From assembly GCA_937930845.1 (NCBI GenBank), contig CALHBJ010000013.1, forward strand, positions 1-64,000: a stretch of 64,000 bases of DNA, read 5' to 3'. A program made the position numbers and the translations under genes. A model generated the notes under the pieces. That model searched no databases. It worked only from the letters and a program-made list of their open reading frames with translations, and had not been told where the DNA came from. This stretch comes from an uncultured Rhizobiaceae group bacterium (GTDB lineage: Bacteria > Pseudomonadota > Alphaproteobacteria > Rhizobiales > Rhizobiaceae). Of this stretch, positions 18,165 through 28,544 are shown piece after piece; the first letter of the stretch is position 1, and every line of letters begins with the position of its first letter.

Positions 18165-21100
18165 GCGGCTTCCACCATTTTGGCTAATTGTGTTGTGATC
18201 ACCGCCGCACCGCGCAGGCGCTTGTCCGGTGTTGGATAGTCACGTTGTAACATAATGGATTGGTCCGGGCGGATTTTGGCCAGACTGCCCTGTTCGCCAA
18301 TCCAGGTAATAAGTTTGGCCGGTTCGGCAAACTCCTTATTGCGAAATTGCACCACGACCCCTTTTGGACCGGCATCCAGTTTTTCAATGTTTGCCTTGCG
18401 GCACAGGGATTTCACAAAAACAATCTTCAGCAAATGGTCTACTTCGGTCGGCAAGGGCCCAAAGCGGTCAATCAATTCGGCGCCAAAGGCATCTATGTCC
18501 TCTGCGGCCTGCAAATCGGCCAGACGCCGGTACAGGCTCATACGCACCGTAAGATCGGGCACATAGGATTCGGGGATCATGACGGTTGCACCCACCGTGA
18601 TCTGGGGCGACCAACGATCTTCAATTTCCGCGTCTCCACCCTCTTTCAGTTCAGCAACCGCCTCTTCCAGCATCTGTTGATAGAGTTCGTACCCCACCTC
18701 GCGCACGTGGCCGGATTGTTCTTCACCAAGAATGTTGCCAGCACCGCGAATGTCGAGATCATGGCTGGCCAGTTGGAAGCCTGCGCCCAGCGTATCCAAA
18801 GACTGGAGAACCTTCAGCCGCCGTTCTGCTGTTGCTGTGAGAACCTTGTTTGGTGGCAGCGTCATCAACGCATAGGCGCGGGTTTTGGAACGGCCCACGC
18901 GCCCGCGCATCTGATAGAGCTGGGCGAGGCCAAACATGTCTGCACGATGCACGATCATTGTATTGGCGGAGGGAATGTCCAGCCCGGATTCCACGATCGT
19001 GGTGGACAGCAAGACGTCATACTGACCTTCATAGAATGCGTTCATGACATCTTCCAGTTCGCCAGGCGGCATCTGACCGTGGGCGATGGCCACTTTCAAT
19101 TCAGGCAAATGTTCAGCCAAAAATTCCTGCCTGCCGCGCAGGTCGGTTACCCGTGGCACGATGTAGAAGCTCTGGCCGCCCCGATAGCGTTCACGCAACA
19201 AGGCTTCGCGCACCACCACACCGTCAAACGGCATGACAAATGTTCTCACCGCCATACGGTCTACAGGCGCGGTAGTGATCAGCGACAACTCGCGCACACC
19301 TGTCAGCGCCAGTTGCAGGGTGCGTGGAATGGGTGTCGCGGAAAGCGTCAAAACATGCACATCGCTGCGCAATTCTTTCAGCCGTTCCTTGTGCTTCACC
19401 CCAAAGCGCTGTTCTTCGTCGATCACCAACAATCCCAGCCGTTTGAATTCAATGGAATTGCCTAACAGCGCGTGGGTGCCCACTATAATATCCACCGAAC
19501 CGTCCTTCACACCCGCCTTGGCTTCAGCCAGTGCTTTCGCACCCACAAGGCGGGAGGCTTGTGCTACGCGCACCGGCAGGCCGTGGAACCGTTCCTGAAA
19601 CGTTTTGAAATGCTGGCGTGACAACAATGTGGTGGGCACGACGACGGCGACCTGCTTTCCCGCCATGGCGGTTAAATAGGCTGCGCGCAGTGCCACTTCT
19701 GTTTTGCCAAAACCAACATCGCCGCAAATCAACCGGTCCATCGGGCGGCCAGACGACAAATCACCAATCACGGAATCGATGGCGTTGAGCTGGTCTTCGG
19801 TCTCGTCATAGGGGAAACGGGCGGCAAATTCGTCATAGACCCCATCGGGAACGGAAACCGGATCGGCCTTGCGCAATTGTCGCTCGGCAGCAACGGCGAT
19901 CAACTGGCCTGCCATTTCCAGAATACGTTTTTTCAGCTTGGCTTTGCGCGCCTGCCAATTGGCGCCGCCCAGACGGTCCAGCATGACCTCCGCATCGCTG
20001 TTGCCATAGCGAGACAGGAGTTCAATGTTCTCCACTGGGAGGAACAGTTTGTCGTCGTTGTGGTAGCGCAGTTCAAGACAATCATGGGGTGCACCGGCGG
20101 CTTCAATCGTCACCAGTCCCTGAAAGCGGCCGATACCGTGGTCCACATGAACAACAATATCCCCAGCCGCCAGGCTTGAGACTTCGTTGAGGAAATCTCC
20201 GCCCTTTTTGCTGGACTTACGCCGTTTGACCAATCGGTCACCCAACACATCCTGTTCGCCGATAATCGCCAATTCGGCGTCTGCAAACCCAGCCTCCAGC
20301 CCAAGCACCGCAAGTGCGGTTGTGCCGGGTCCAAGAGCTTGCGCTTCTGCCCAGTTGGATACCTGTGCGGTGTTGGTCACGCCGTGTTCGTCGAGCACCT
20401 GCACTAGTCTGTCACGGGCACCGCCGCTCCAGGAAGCAAAAACGACCCGTTTCCCGTCTGCACGCAGATCGGCCATATGGTCGGCTAATGCCTGAAACAC
20501 GTTGACATTGCCGCTCTGGCGCTCGGTGGCAAAATTTCGCCCAGGCCGCGCTTCCAGGTTCAGCACCCGCTCGCCGGGCACAAAGTCTGGCACTTCAAAG
20601 GGGGAGATCAGAATTTTTGCCCGGGCATTCAGGTGCGCCCAGACCTCATCTGCACTCAAATACATGGATCCCGGCTCAACGGGTTTGTACGGCGCACCAC
20701 TGTCGGTTTGCGCGTCGAGACCCCGCTGGCGGGCCTCATAATGGTCCACAATCTGGGCGGCGCGTGCGGTTATGGCCTCATCCACCAAATGGTCGATGAC
20801 TATGTGTGATCCCGGCAGATAGTCGAATATGGTTTCCAGCTTGTCGAAGAACAGGGGCAACCAATGTTCAAGGCCAGCATAGCGACGGCCTTCGCTGACC
20901 GCGGTGTAGAGTGCATCGTCGCGGGTCGCAGCGCCGAAGGTCGACAGATATTGAGTACGGAAGCGCGCAATGGTCCCAGGGTCCAGCGTCACTTCGCTCA
21001 TTGGTGACAGGGTGAGCAGTTTTAATTGTTCCGTGGTCCGCTGACTATCAGCATCAAACCTGCGCAGGCTTTCTAGCGTATCGCCGAAAAAATCCAGACG

Positions 21101-21676
21101 CACCGGATTGTCATCACCGGGGGGGAACAGGTCGAGTATGCCGCCTCGTATGGCAAATTCACCCGCATCGCGCACAGTTGGGGTTCGTTCAAACCCATTG
21201 CCAGCAAGCCAGCCGGTCAGTTCATCCATGTCCACCCGTTGACCGGGTGCAAGCTTGCGTACCTGACCGGCAAAGGCGGCCTGTGGCGGCAGACACTGGA
21301 TTAATGAATTGGGTGTGACCGTAATCAAACGCGGCGCGTCCTGCTCTTGCTTCGAGGCAAGTGACGAAAGAGCGTCAATGCGTTTTGCCAGCACATCGCT
21401 GGACGGAGATACCCGGTCATAGGGAAGACAGTCCCAGGCCGGGATGTGGAGCACATCTGCCCAGGGCGCAAAAAAACGAAATGCCGCTTCCACATCGGCG
21501 GCACGCTGACCATCGCGGGCCACGAATATGAGATCACGCTCGCTGTGGTCTTCAGCAAGGCGCGACAATGTCTTTGCCATCACTAGGGCTTCATATCCAT
21601 CTGGCACACCGCCTAAGCGAATGCCTGTTGGGTCTGCCAACAAAGACAGAAATTTGCTGATGGATTGGGATGTCAT
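18161..21676 (-). CDS. mfd: Transcription-repair coupling factor
   Basis: About 1171 residues. ATG 21676 is chosen: the open frame extends to 21733, but that part overlaps sdhE, and MTSQSISKFLSLL is a usual opening. Order: UvrB-like region, CarD-like RNA polymerase-interacting domain (GDIVVHVDHGIGRFQGL), SF2 translocase with GDVGFGKTEVALRAA and DEEQRFG, then the TRG and C-terminal regulatory domain. It displaces stalled RNA polymerase and recruits UvrA. uvrA lies elsewhere in this window. Confidence 0.95.
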   Translation of the reverse strand: MTSQSISKFLSLLADPTGIRLGGVPDGYEALVMAKTLSRLAEDHSERDLIFVARDGQRAADVEAAFRFFAPWADVLHIPAWDCLPYDRVSPSSDVLAKRIDALSSLASKQEQDAPRLITVTPNSLIQCLPPQAAFAGQVRKLAPGQRVDMDELTGWLAGNGFERTPTVRDAGEFAIRGGILDLFPPGDDNPVRLDFFGDTLESLRRFDADSQRTTEQLKLLTLSPMSEVTLDPGTIARFRTQYLSTFGAATRDDALYTAVSEGRRYAGLEHWLPLFFDKLETIFDYLPGSHIVIDHLVDEAITARAAQIVDHYEARQRGLDAQTDSGAPYKPVEPGSMYLSADEVWAHLNARAKILISPFEVPDFVPGERVLNLEARPGRNFATERQSGNVNVFQALADHMADLRADGKRVVFASWSGGARDRLVQVLDEHGVTNTAQVSNWAEAQALGPGTTALAVLGLEAGFADAELAIIGEQDVLGDRLVKRRKSSKKGGDFLNEVSSLAAGDIVVHVDHGIGRFQGLVTIEAAGAPHDCLELRYHNDDKLFLPVENIELLSRYGNSDAEVMLDRLGGANWQARKAKLKKRILEMAGQLIAVAAERQLRKADPVSVPDGVYDEFAARFPYDETEDQLNAIDSVIGDLSSGRPMDRLICGDVGFGKTEVALRAAYLTAMAGKQVAVVVPTTLLSRQHFKTFQERFHGLPVRVAQASRLVGAKALAEAKAGVKDGSVDIIVGTHALLGNSIEFKRLGLLVIDEEQRFGVKHKERLKELRSDVHVLTLSATPIPRTLQLALTGVRELSLITTAPVDRMAVRTFVMPFDGVVVREALLRERYRGGQSFYIVPRVTDLRGRQEFLAEHLPELKVAIAHGQMPPGELEDVMNAFYEGQYDVLLSTTIVESGLDIPSANTMIVHRADMFGLAQLYQMRGRVGRSKTRAYALMTLPPNKVLTATAERRLKVLQSLDTLGAGFQLASHDLDIRGAGNILGEEQSGHVREVGYELYQQMLEEAVAELKEGGDAEIEDRWSPQITVGATVMIPESYVPDLTVRMSLYRRLADLQAAEDIDAFGAELIDRFGPLPTEVDHLLKIVFVKSLCRKANIEKLDAGPKGVVVQFRNKEFAEPAKLITWIGEQGSLAKIRPDQSIMLQRDYPTPDKRLRGAAVITTQLAKMVEAA

Positions 21677-21689
21677 GGCTATGGCTGTG

Positions 21690-21986
21690 TCAGTCACCAA
21701 GGTGGAACTGTCGGATTTTGCGCACCATGTCATTATCCCAATTGGGAGGAACCGGCACGGTGCCTGACAGCCATTTATACATATCCGGGTCCGGGACTTC
21801 CATTAGTTGTTCAAATTGATCGAGACCGGCATCATCGAGATCGGCAATGACTTCATTTGCAAATGTGCCAAGCACATAGTCCATCTCGCGCATGCCTCGG
21901 TGCCAGGAGCGGAAAAGCAGGCGTTTGCGGCGTTCATCCAGCCCAAGGCTGCTGCGCATTGATTCACTCACTGAAAAACCCGCCAT
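21690..21986 (-). CDS. sdhE: FAD assembly factor SdhE
   Basis: 98 residues of the DUF339/SdhE family, with the diagnostic RGMRE motif in SWHRGMREMDYVLG and the acidic EVPDPDMYKWLSG region. It promotes covalent attachment of FAD to succinate dehydrogenase SdhA. It lies just upstream of mfd (13 bases) and is divergent from recG, a common alphaproteobacterial arrangement. Confidence 0.92.
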   Translation of the reverse strand: MAGFSVSESMRSSLGLDERRKRLLFRSWHRGMREMDYVLGTFANEVIADLDDAGLDQFEQLMEVPDPDMYKWLSGTVPVPPNWDNDMVRKIRQFHLGD

Positions 21987-22109
21987 TTTTAAAAACTAAC
22001 GTTCAAGCCCGTCTCTATAAGGTTGTTGATCGGCCTTGTCAGCGTCCATGTTGCCGCGATTTTAGAAATTTTGTTTGCGAGGTGGCCCGCATATTGGCAA
22101 TAAAGTCGA

Positions 22110-24212
22110 ATGCGGCCCGATATCCTCAACCCTCTCAATGCTCCGGTGATCAGTCTTACCGGAATCGGTCCAAAAATAAGCGCGTCACTGGGCAAACTAT
22201 TGCGCGGTGCCGATGGTGAAGCCGTTGTGGGCGATTTGCTGTTTCACTTGCCTTTCAGTTTGATAGACCGGCGCAATCAACCGGGTATTGCGGCAGCCCC
22301 TGAAGGGGAATTGGTCACGTTGAAAGTCCGTGTGGATGGCCACCAGCCTCCGCCCCGTGGCAATCAACGTGTGCCCTACCGGGTGCAGGTTCACGATGAT
22401 TCGGGCGAGATGTCGCTGGTTTTCTTTCGCGGACAGGGCAAGTGGCTCGAACAGCAATTGCCGGTTGGTGAGACACGCTTCGTCAGTGGCCGGGTGGAAT
22501 GGTTCAACAACCGACCCAACATGGTGCATCCTGACCATATTGTTTCCGAAGAAAATTTTGATGATCTACCTTTAATCGAGCCGGTCTATCCACTCACCGC
22601 CGGGCTTTCATTGAAAATGGCTACCAAGGCGGTACATGCCGCGCTGGCAATCCTGCCCGATTTGCCCAATTGGGCAGATGATTCTTTGGTAGCGGCCAAT
22701 CACTGGCCCACATTTGCAGATGCGCTGCAGCGCATCCATTACCCCCAACAGCCACTGGATATTTCGCCCGAGTCTGTTGCCTGGCAACGACTGGCCTATG
22801 ATGAATTGCTGGCCGGTCAATTGGCTCTGGCGCTGGTGCGCAGTCGGATGAAAAAGTCGGCAGGGAAAAGCTGGCAAGGTGATGGGCACAAACGTGCCGC
22901 GATCTTGGCTGCCCTGCCCTTCACACCCACGGGTGCCCAGGAACGGTCAGTGCAGGAAATATTGGGCGACATGGGATCACCTGAGCGCATGTTGCGCATG
23001 CTCCAGGGCGATGTGGGGTCAGGTAAAACGCTTGTGGCATTGCTGGCCTGCGCCAATGCGGTTGAGGCTGGTGGTCAGGCCGCCATCATGGCCCCTACCG
23101 AAATTCTTGCCCGGCAACACTTCGCCACCATCGAACCGCTGGCAAAGCAGGCGGGAATGTCCGTATGCGTTTTGACCGGCCGCGAGAAAGGAAAAGCGCG
23201 CGAAGAGATTTATGCCAGACTGGCCAATGGTGACATCGACATCGTAATTGGTACCCATGCCCTGTTTCAGGCCGGGGTGACTTTTGCCAATCTCGCCCTT
23301 GGTGTCGTGGATGAGCAGCACCGGTTTGGGGTGCATCAGCGACTGGCATTGGCCGCCAAAGGGGGTGGCGCAGATATTCTGGTCATGACAGCAACTCCCA
23401 TTCCGCGCACTTTGGTGCTGACCTATTTTGGCGACATGGATGTGTCCAAGCTCGATGAAAAACCGGCCAACCGGCTGCCCATCAAAACCAACGCATTGTC
23501 CATGGACCGTCTGGATGAACTTGTTGAGAGGATTACAGGTGCGGTTTCTCGCGGTGAGAAAATCTACTGGATATGTCCACTGGTGGAAGAAAGCGATGAA
23601 CTGCCTGTCACATCAGCGGAAGAGCGGTTCAAAACGCTGACCGCCCGTTTGGGACAAAATGTTGGTCTGGTGCATGGGCGCATGAAACCGGCGGAAAAAG
23701 ACGCTGCCATGCAGGATTTCAAAGAGGGCAAGACCCGTGTTCTGGTTGCCACCACGGTGATCGAAGTAGGCGTGGATGTGCCCGATGCCACCATTATGGT
23801 GATCGAACATGCCGAACGGTTTGGTCTTGCCCAATTGCACCAGTTGCGTGGTCGCGTTGGGCGGGGCGACAAGCCGTCGAGCTGTCTGTTGCTCTATAAA
23901 GCGCCGTTGGGTGAAGTGTCACAGGCCCGCATTTCCAATATGCGCGAAACAGAAGACGGTTTTCGGATTGCCGAGGAAGATCTGAAATTGCGTGGCGAAG
24001 GTGAAATATTGGGCACCCGTCAATCCGGCACGCCCGGATTCAAAATCGCCCGCATGGAACATCACGGCAGCATATTGGAGATGGCACGTGACGATGCGCG
24101 GCTGGTTCTGACGCGGGACCCCGAACTTTCCAGTGAACGGGGGCAAGCCTTGCGCGTCTTGCTGTATTTATTTGCAAAGGACGAGGCGGTGCGCTTGCTG
24201 CGCGCGGGTTAG
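22110..24212 (+). CDS. recG: ATP-dependent DNA helicase RecG
   Basis: 700 residues. N-terminal wedge OB domain (about 60-170, with FFRGQGKWLEQQLPVGETRFVSG), helicase motif I GDVGSGKTLVALLA, motif II DEQHRFG, motif III TATPIPRTL, and motif VI QLRGRVGRG. It remodels stalled forks and branched DNA. Divergent from sdhE with a 123-base promoter gap. Its stop shares the TTAG tetramer with the DUF502 gene stop. Confidence 0.96.
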   Translation: MRPDILNPLNAPVISLTGIGPKISASLGKLLRGADGEAVVGDLLFHLPFSLIDRRNQPGIAAAPEGELVTLKVRVDGHQPPPRGNQRVPYRVQVHDDSGEMSLVFFRGQGKWLEQQLPVGETRFVSGRVEWFNNRPNMVHPDHIVSEENFDDLPLIEPVYPLTAGLSLKMATKAVHAALAILPDLPNWADDSLVAANHWPTFADALQRIHYPQQPLDISPESVAWQRLAYDELLAGQLALALVRSRMKKSAGKSWQGDGHKRAAILAALPFTPTGAQERSVQEILGDMGSPERMLRMLQGDVGSGKTLVALLACANAVEAGGQAAIMAPTEILARQHFATIEPLAKQAGMSVCVLTGREKGKAREEIYARLANGDIDIVIGTHALFQAGVTFANLALGVVDEQHRFGVHQRLALAAKGGGADILVMTATPIPRTLVLTYFGDMDVSKLDEKPANRLPIKTNALSMDRLDELVERITGAVSRGEKIYWICPLVEESDELPVTSAEERFKTLTARLGQNVGLVHGRMKPAEKDAAMQDFKEGKTRVLVATTVIEVGVDVPDATIMVIEHAERFGLAQLHQLRGRVGRGDKPSSCLLLYKAPLGEVSQARISNMRETEDGFRIAEEDLKLRGEGEILGTRQSGTPGFKIARMEHHGSILEMARDDARLVLTRDPELSSERGQALRVLLYLFAKDEAVRLLRAG

Positions 24213-24916
24213 GAGGTCTCTTTGGCGCGCTTGTCCAGTGCCTTCTGCTTGGCTTCCTGAAATTCCGGTGCGACCAGACCCGCTGAAATAACCAGCTTGG
24301 CGGCATCTTCCACACTCATGTCCAGGGTAACCACGTCTTCCTTGGGAACAAACAGCAAAAATCCAGATGTGGGGTTTGGCGTTGTGGGCAGAAACACGCT
24401 GACGGTCTGGCCCGCTGGTTCATCTAGGCGTGCCTGAACTTCGCCCAGGGTGTCAGTGGCGACAAATGCCAGTGCCCAAATGCCCCGGCGCGGGTATTCC
24501 ACAATCACAACGCTTTGGAAGCTTTCAGCGTCTTCGCGAAACACGGTTTCGAATATTTGTTTCAGGGCTGAATAGATGTTGCGCACGACCGGCATGCGCG
24601 ACAACAAATACTCGCCATAGGCGACAATGGATTTACCAATCAGATTGGCCGTTAGAAACCCGACAATCGTGATGACAAACAAGGCCACCAACACGCCGAA
24701 CCCGGGAATGGAAAACGGCAAGTACAGATCGGGATTGTAGATATCCGGCAGGTAAGGTTTCACCCAGCCATCCACCCACTGAACCAGGGTCCAGGTGAGA
24801 TAAGCGGTGATGGCAATGGGCGCACAAATAACCAACCCGGTGAAGAAATAATTCCTCAATCGGGTCATTGCCGGCTGGCGTTTCACGATTTTAGTCTGGT
24901 CAGTCTCTGGGATCAT
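24209..24916 (-). CDS. DUF502 membrane protein
   Basis: 235 residues. Two membrane segments: about 24-45 (FTGLVICAPIAITAYLTW) and 70-95 (GFGVLVALFVITIVGFLT), then a cytoplasmic domain with SRMPVVRNIYSALKQIFETV and FLPTTPNPTSGFLLFVP, hallmark DUF502 strings. Function unestablished. Downstream of glmS on the same strand, 95 bases away. Confidence 0.85.
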   Translation of the reverse strand: MIPETDQTKIVKRQPAMTRLRNYFFTGLVICAPIAITAYLTWTLVQWVDGWVKPYLPDIYNPDLYLPFSIPGFGVLVALFVITIVGFLTANLIGKSIVAYGEYLLSRMPVVRNIYSALKQIFETVFREDAESFQSVVIVEYPRRGIWALAFVATDTLGEVQARLDEPAGQTVSVFLPTTPNPTSGFLLFVPKEDVVTLDMSVEDAAKLVISAGLVAPEFQEAKQKALDKRAKETS

Positions 24917-25011
24917 TTGATGAGAAAACCCACGATCAATCTGGAGGCCCGGCGCATGCCCGGCTCTATGCGTCTAAGTTGTGTGGCCAGCGGCAAATTG
25001 CAAGCGCAATC

Positions 25012-26850
25012 TCACTCGACGGTGACAGATTTCGCCAAATTGCGCGGCTGATCCACATCTGTCCCCATATGCACCGCCGTATGGTAGGCGAGCATCTGGA
25101 TGGGCAGGGAATATACAATGGGCGTTATGATTTCAGGCATGTTAGGCATCAAGATGACCTGTGCCTCTTCCATGCCTGCTTCCTGCGCGCCGCGTTCATC
25201 CGTTATCAAAATAATCTTGCCGCCGCGCGCCGCCACTTCTTGCATGTTGGAAACCGTTTTTTCAAAAATCCGGTCATGCGGTGCGATTACGACAACCGGC
25301 ATTTCCTCATCGATCAAGGCGATGGGGCCGTGTTTCAGTTCACCGGCGGCATAGGCTTCTGCGTGGATGTAAGACAGTTCCTTAAGCTTCAATGCCCCTT
25401 CCATGGCCAATGGATAATTGGTGTCGCGGCCAAGATATAAAACATGTTCCTTGTGGGCCAGCGTGTGGCCAAGCTTGCGGATTTCATTTTCCATCTTGAG
25501 TACTTCATTGGCGTAGCGCGGTGCCTCGGACAATTCTTCCACCAGTCGCTGTTCGCTGGCTTCGTCAATGTGGCCCCGTTGAACGCCGGCACCAATGGCC
25601 AGTGCAGCAAGCACCGACAATTGACAGGTGAATGCTTTCGTTGACGCCACGCCAATTTCCGGCCCGGCCAGGGTTGGGAACACATTATGGGAAGAGCGCG
25701 CGATGGTGCTTTCACGCACATTCACAATCGCTGCCAGGTGTTGCCCGGCTGCCTCACAATATTTCAAACCGGCCAGTGTATCGGCTGTTTCACCAGACTG
25801 GGAGATAAACAGTGACAGGCCATTGGCGGCCATGGGCACTTCGCGGTAGCGGAATTCCGATGCCACATCGATATCAACCGGCAGGCGGGCGTGGCGTTCA
25901 AACCAATATTTTGCCACATAGCCAGCAAGATAAGCCGTGCCGCAGGCAGTGATGTTCAGCCGGTCCAGCTTGGCGAAATCAAGCGGATTGGCGGTGTCGC
26001 CCATATCGCGCAGCGCGATGCGGCTTGCGTTGAAATCCACATAATTGGCCAGCGTGTGGCCAATGACTTCCGGCTGTTCATAAATTTCTTTCAGCATGAA
26101 GTGGCGGTGATTGCCCTTGTCGACCATCAGCGCTGAGCCGATTGAAGTCTGCTGAACGCGGTCAATCGTGTTACCGGTCTCGTCAAATATTTCAACGCTG
26201 TCGCGGCGCACGACCGCCCAGTCCCCATCTTCCAGATAGGTGATCCGATTGGTGAAAGGCGCGAGTGCCACCGCATCGGAACCCAGATACATTTCGCCGT
26301 CCCCGTGGCCAATCGCCAGCGGTGGCCCGTTGCGTGCGGCGATTATGAGGTTGGCATCCGTGCCAAACATAACGGCCAGGGCAAAGGCACCGCGCAATTG
26401 TTTGATAGCCGCAAAAGCCGCCTCTTTGGGCGCAAGGCCGCTTTTCAGACCACTTGCCACCAGATGGGCCACAACTTCGGTGTCGGTTTGAGAGGAAAAG
26501 GTGAAGCCTTCCTCTTCAAGCAAAGCACGTAATTCCCGAAAATTTTCAATAATGCCGTTGTGAACCACGGCAACTTCGCTTGAAAAATGGGGGTGCGCAT
26601 TGACCTCCACGGGCGCGCCATGGGTCGCCCAACGGGTGTGGCCAATGCCGATATTCCCCGCCAAAGGGCTGCCGTTTAAGCGTTCCTCAAGATTGACAAG
26701 CTTGCCCTCGGCGCGGCGTCGATCAAGGGTCGACCCTTCCACCGTTGCAACACCGGCTGAATCATAGCCACGATATTCCAGACGCTTCAACGCATCCACG
26801 ATCAATGGCGCAACCGGACGCGCTCCAACAATTCCAACAATTCCACACAT
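25012..26850 (-). CDS. glmS: Glucosamine-6-phosphate synthase
   Basis: 612 residues. N-terminal class II glutaminase with catalytic Cys2 after Met (MCGIVGIVG), GHTRWATHG and HNGIIENFREL; two SIS isomerase domains with SQSGETADTLAGLKY and ELKHGPIALID; and the conserved C-terminal LAKSVTVE. It makes glucosamine 6-phosphate from fructose 6-phosphate and glutamine. Downstream of glmU on the same strand. No glmS ribozyme is expected or seen. Confidence 0.97.
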   Translation of the reverse strand: MCGIVGIVGARPVAPLIVDALKRLEYRGYDSAGVATVEGSTLDRRRAEGKLVNLEERLNGSPLAGNIGIGHTRWATHGAPVEVNAHPHFSSEVAVVHNGIIENFRELRALLEEEGFTFSSQTDTEVVAHLVASGLKSGLAPKEAAFAAIKQLRGAFALAVMFGTDANLIIAARNGPPLAIGHGDGEMYLGSDAVALAPFTNRITYLEDGDWAVVRRDSVEIFDETGNTIDRVQQTSIGSALMVDKGNHRHFMLKEIYEQPEVIGHTLANYVDFNASRIALRDMGDTANPLDFAKLDRLNITACGTAYLAGYVAKYWFERHARLPVDIDVASEFRYREVPMAANGLSLFISQSGETADTLAGLKYCEAAGQHLAAIVNVRESTIARSSHNVFPTLAGPEIGVASTKAFTCQLSVLAALAIGAGVQRGHIDEASEQRLVEELSEAPRYANEVLKMENEIRKLGHTLAHKEHVLYLGRDTNYPLAMEGALKLKELSYIHAEAYAAGELKHGPIALIDEEMPVVVIAPHDRIFEKTVSNMQEVAARGGKIILITDERGAQEAGMEEAQVILMPNMPEIITPIVYSLPIQMLAYHTAVHMGTDVDQPRNLAKSVTVE

Positions 26851-26986
26851 AAGCGGCCGTTCCTTCGATTATTCTGTGGCGGTGATTGGGGGCTTAATCA
26901 ACAATTCTTTCACCCTCCCAATCAATGCCCATAAGCGCCCGTATCAGACTTCCCGTCTTTGTGTGCTCAAAAAACATTTCAAATGT

Positions 26987-27009
26987 GAAAACAAAGATAC
27001 ATTGTTTTC
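26987..27009. repeat. Inverted repeat between glmU and glmS
   Basis: GAAAACAA (26987-26994) and TTGTTTTC (27002-27009) pair over seven bases; the stem overlaps the glmU stop codon. Shortly after, on the minus strand, CATTTGAAATG is followed by six T. It may weaken read-through from glmU to glmS, but the stem is AT-rich and the call is weak. Confidence 0.3.
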
Positions 27010-28378
27010 AATTTGCATCCCGTTTTCTTTGCGCATTGCGGTCCCGCAATTTCTTGGCTTTCCCGGGCAAATTGGCCTGTTTTGAGCGTTCAATGGCCAG
27101 ATCATCGGCTGGCACATCTTCGTAAATCACACTTCCCGCTGCCGTATTTGCGTTTTTACCAATGTTCACTGGCGCAACAAGCGAGGTGTTGGTGCCGATA
27201 AATGCCCCTGCCCCAATGATTGTTTTATGCTTGAGAAATCCATCGTAATTGCACGTGACAGACCCGGCTCCGATATTGGCTTTTGCGCCTACACTGGCAT
27301 CGCCCACATAGGAAAGGTGATTGACCTTTGCCCCTTCGCCAATGTGGGCGGCTTTGATTTCAACGAAATTTCCAACTTTGCTGTCAGCGGCAAGTTCAGC
27401 GCCAGGGCGCAGCCTTGCATAGGGGCCAACAATGGCACCTTTGCCCACGCGACAACCCTCCAGATGAGAAAATGCCCTGATACGTGCCTGGCTTGCCACC
27501 GTGACACCGGGGCCGAAAACCACATAGGGTTCCAGTTCTGCATCCGGTTCCACCACCGTATCATGATGCAGAATGATTGTGTGTGGCTCAGACATTGTAA
27601 CACCGGCCAGCATCAACTCGTGGCGGCGACGTTGTTGCCACAGGTTCGACACCTGGGCCAATTGGGTGCGGTCATTGACACCCAGTGTTTCATCTTCGTC
27701 CACAGCAATTGCTGCAACCTTCAGCCCCATGGCGCGGCCAATTTTTACCGCATCGGGGAGATAGTATTCCCCTTGTTCATTCTTGTTGTCCACCTGGTCC
27801 AGAACGTCCAAAACATGTGCGCCACGAAACGCCATTATACCACAATTACAGAATGTTATGCGCCGTTGTTCATCTGATGCATCTTTTTCTTCTACGATTC
27901 CCGTCAGTTCACCCTCTTCGATGATCAAGCGCCCGTATCCGGTGGGTGTGTTGGTTTCAAACCCCAACACAACAATGTCGGTGCCAGCGGCAAGAGATTG
28001 GCGCGCCTGCCACAAGGTGTCGACAGATATCAGCGGCACATCGCCATAAAGAACCACCACATCATCAAAGGCATTTCCCATTATGGCATCGCGGGCCGCC
28101 AGAACAGCTTTGGCCGTGCCTTCTCGCTTATGCTGGATATGGGTTGTGGCCTGTTGGTCGTGATCGGTAACCGCTTTGGCCACCCGCTCGGCCTGACTGC
28201 CAACCACAATAGCCCGTGCGCCACCGCCTGCGGCCATGCAGGTATCCAGCACGTGGCAAACCATTGGCAACCCGGCAACGGGATGCAGCACTTTGGGCAT
28301 GGATGATTTCATGCGGGTGCCTTCACCAGCGGCCAGGATAATGGTGAGGCAGGAGCGTTCTTCGGTATTGAGTGTCAT
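27008..28378 (-). CDS. glmU: Bifunctional UDP-GlcNAc synthesis enzyme
   Basis: 456 residues. N-terminal pyrophosphorylase with LAAGEGTRMKSSMPKVLHP and GDVPLI; C-terminal left-handed beta-helix acetyltransferase with hexapeptide repeats and GNFVEIKAAHIGEGAKVNHLSYVGD and GSVTCNYDGFLKHKTIIG. It acetylates GlcN-1-P and joins it to UTP. With glmS it supplies UDP-GlcNAc for peptidoglycan and lipid A. Confidence 0.96.
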   Translation of the reverse strand: MTLNTEERSCLTIILAAGEGTRMKSSMPKVLHPVAGLPMVCHVLDTCMAAGGGARAIVVGSQAERVAKAVTDHDQQATTHIQHKREGTAKAVLAARDAIMGNAFDDVVVLYGDVPLISVDTLWQARQSLAAGTDIVVLGFETNTPTGYGRLIIEEGELTGIVEEKDASDEQRRITFCNCGIMAFRGAHVLDVLDQVDNKNEQGEYYLPDAVKIGRAMGLKVAAIAVDEDETLGVNDRTQLAQVSNLWQQRRRHELMLAGVTMSEPHTIILHHDTVVEPDAELEPYVVFGPGVTVASQARIRAFSHLEGCRVGKGAIVGPYARLRPGAELAADSKVGNFVEIKAAHIGEGAKVNHLSYVGDASVGAKANIGAGSVTCNYDGFLKHKTIIGAGAFIGTNTSLVAPVNIGKNANTAAGSVIYEDVPADDLAIERSKQANLPGKAKKLRDRNAQRKRDAN

Positions 28379-28544
28379 TCGTTTCAGCCTTTATGTCCGG
28401 ACAAAAAAGGCCGAACCGTTTCTGACATGCAGATGGATGTATCGTTTTACGGGAAATGCTGCAAAACCGCCTTATCAATGGTAAATTGTAACGATTCGTT
28501 CAACAGGCCGTTGTTTTGCTTTTGGCCAGCTATCAGGACAACGT

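Noticed and set aside
18260-19465. 401-codon open frame opposite mfd
   Set aside because: Antisense to a clear mfd helicase region; His/Gln-rich composition typical of reverse-strand shadows.
27227-27877. 216-codon open frame opposite glmU
   Set aside because: Lies fully within the beta-helix part of glmU, Cys/His-rich shadow.
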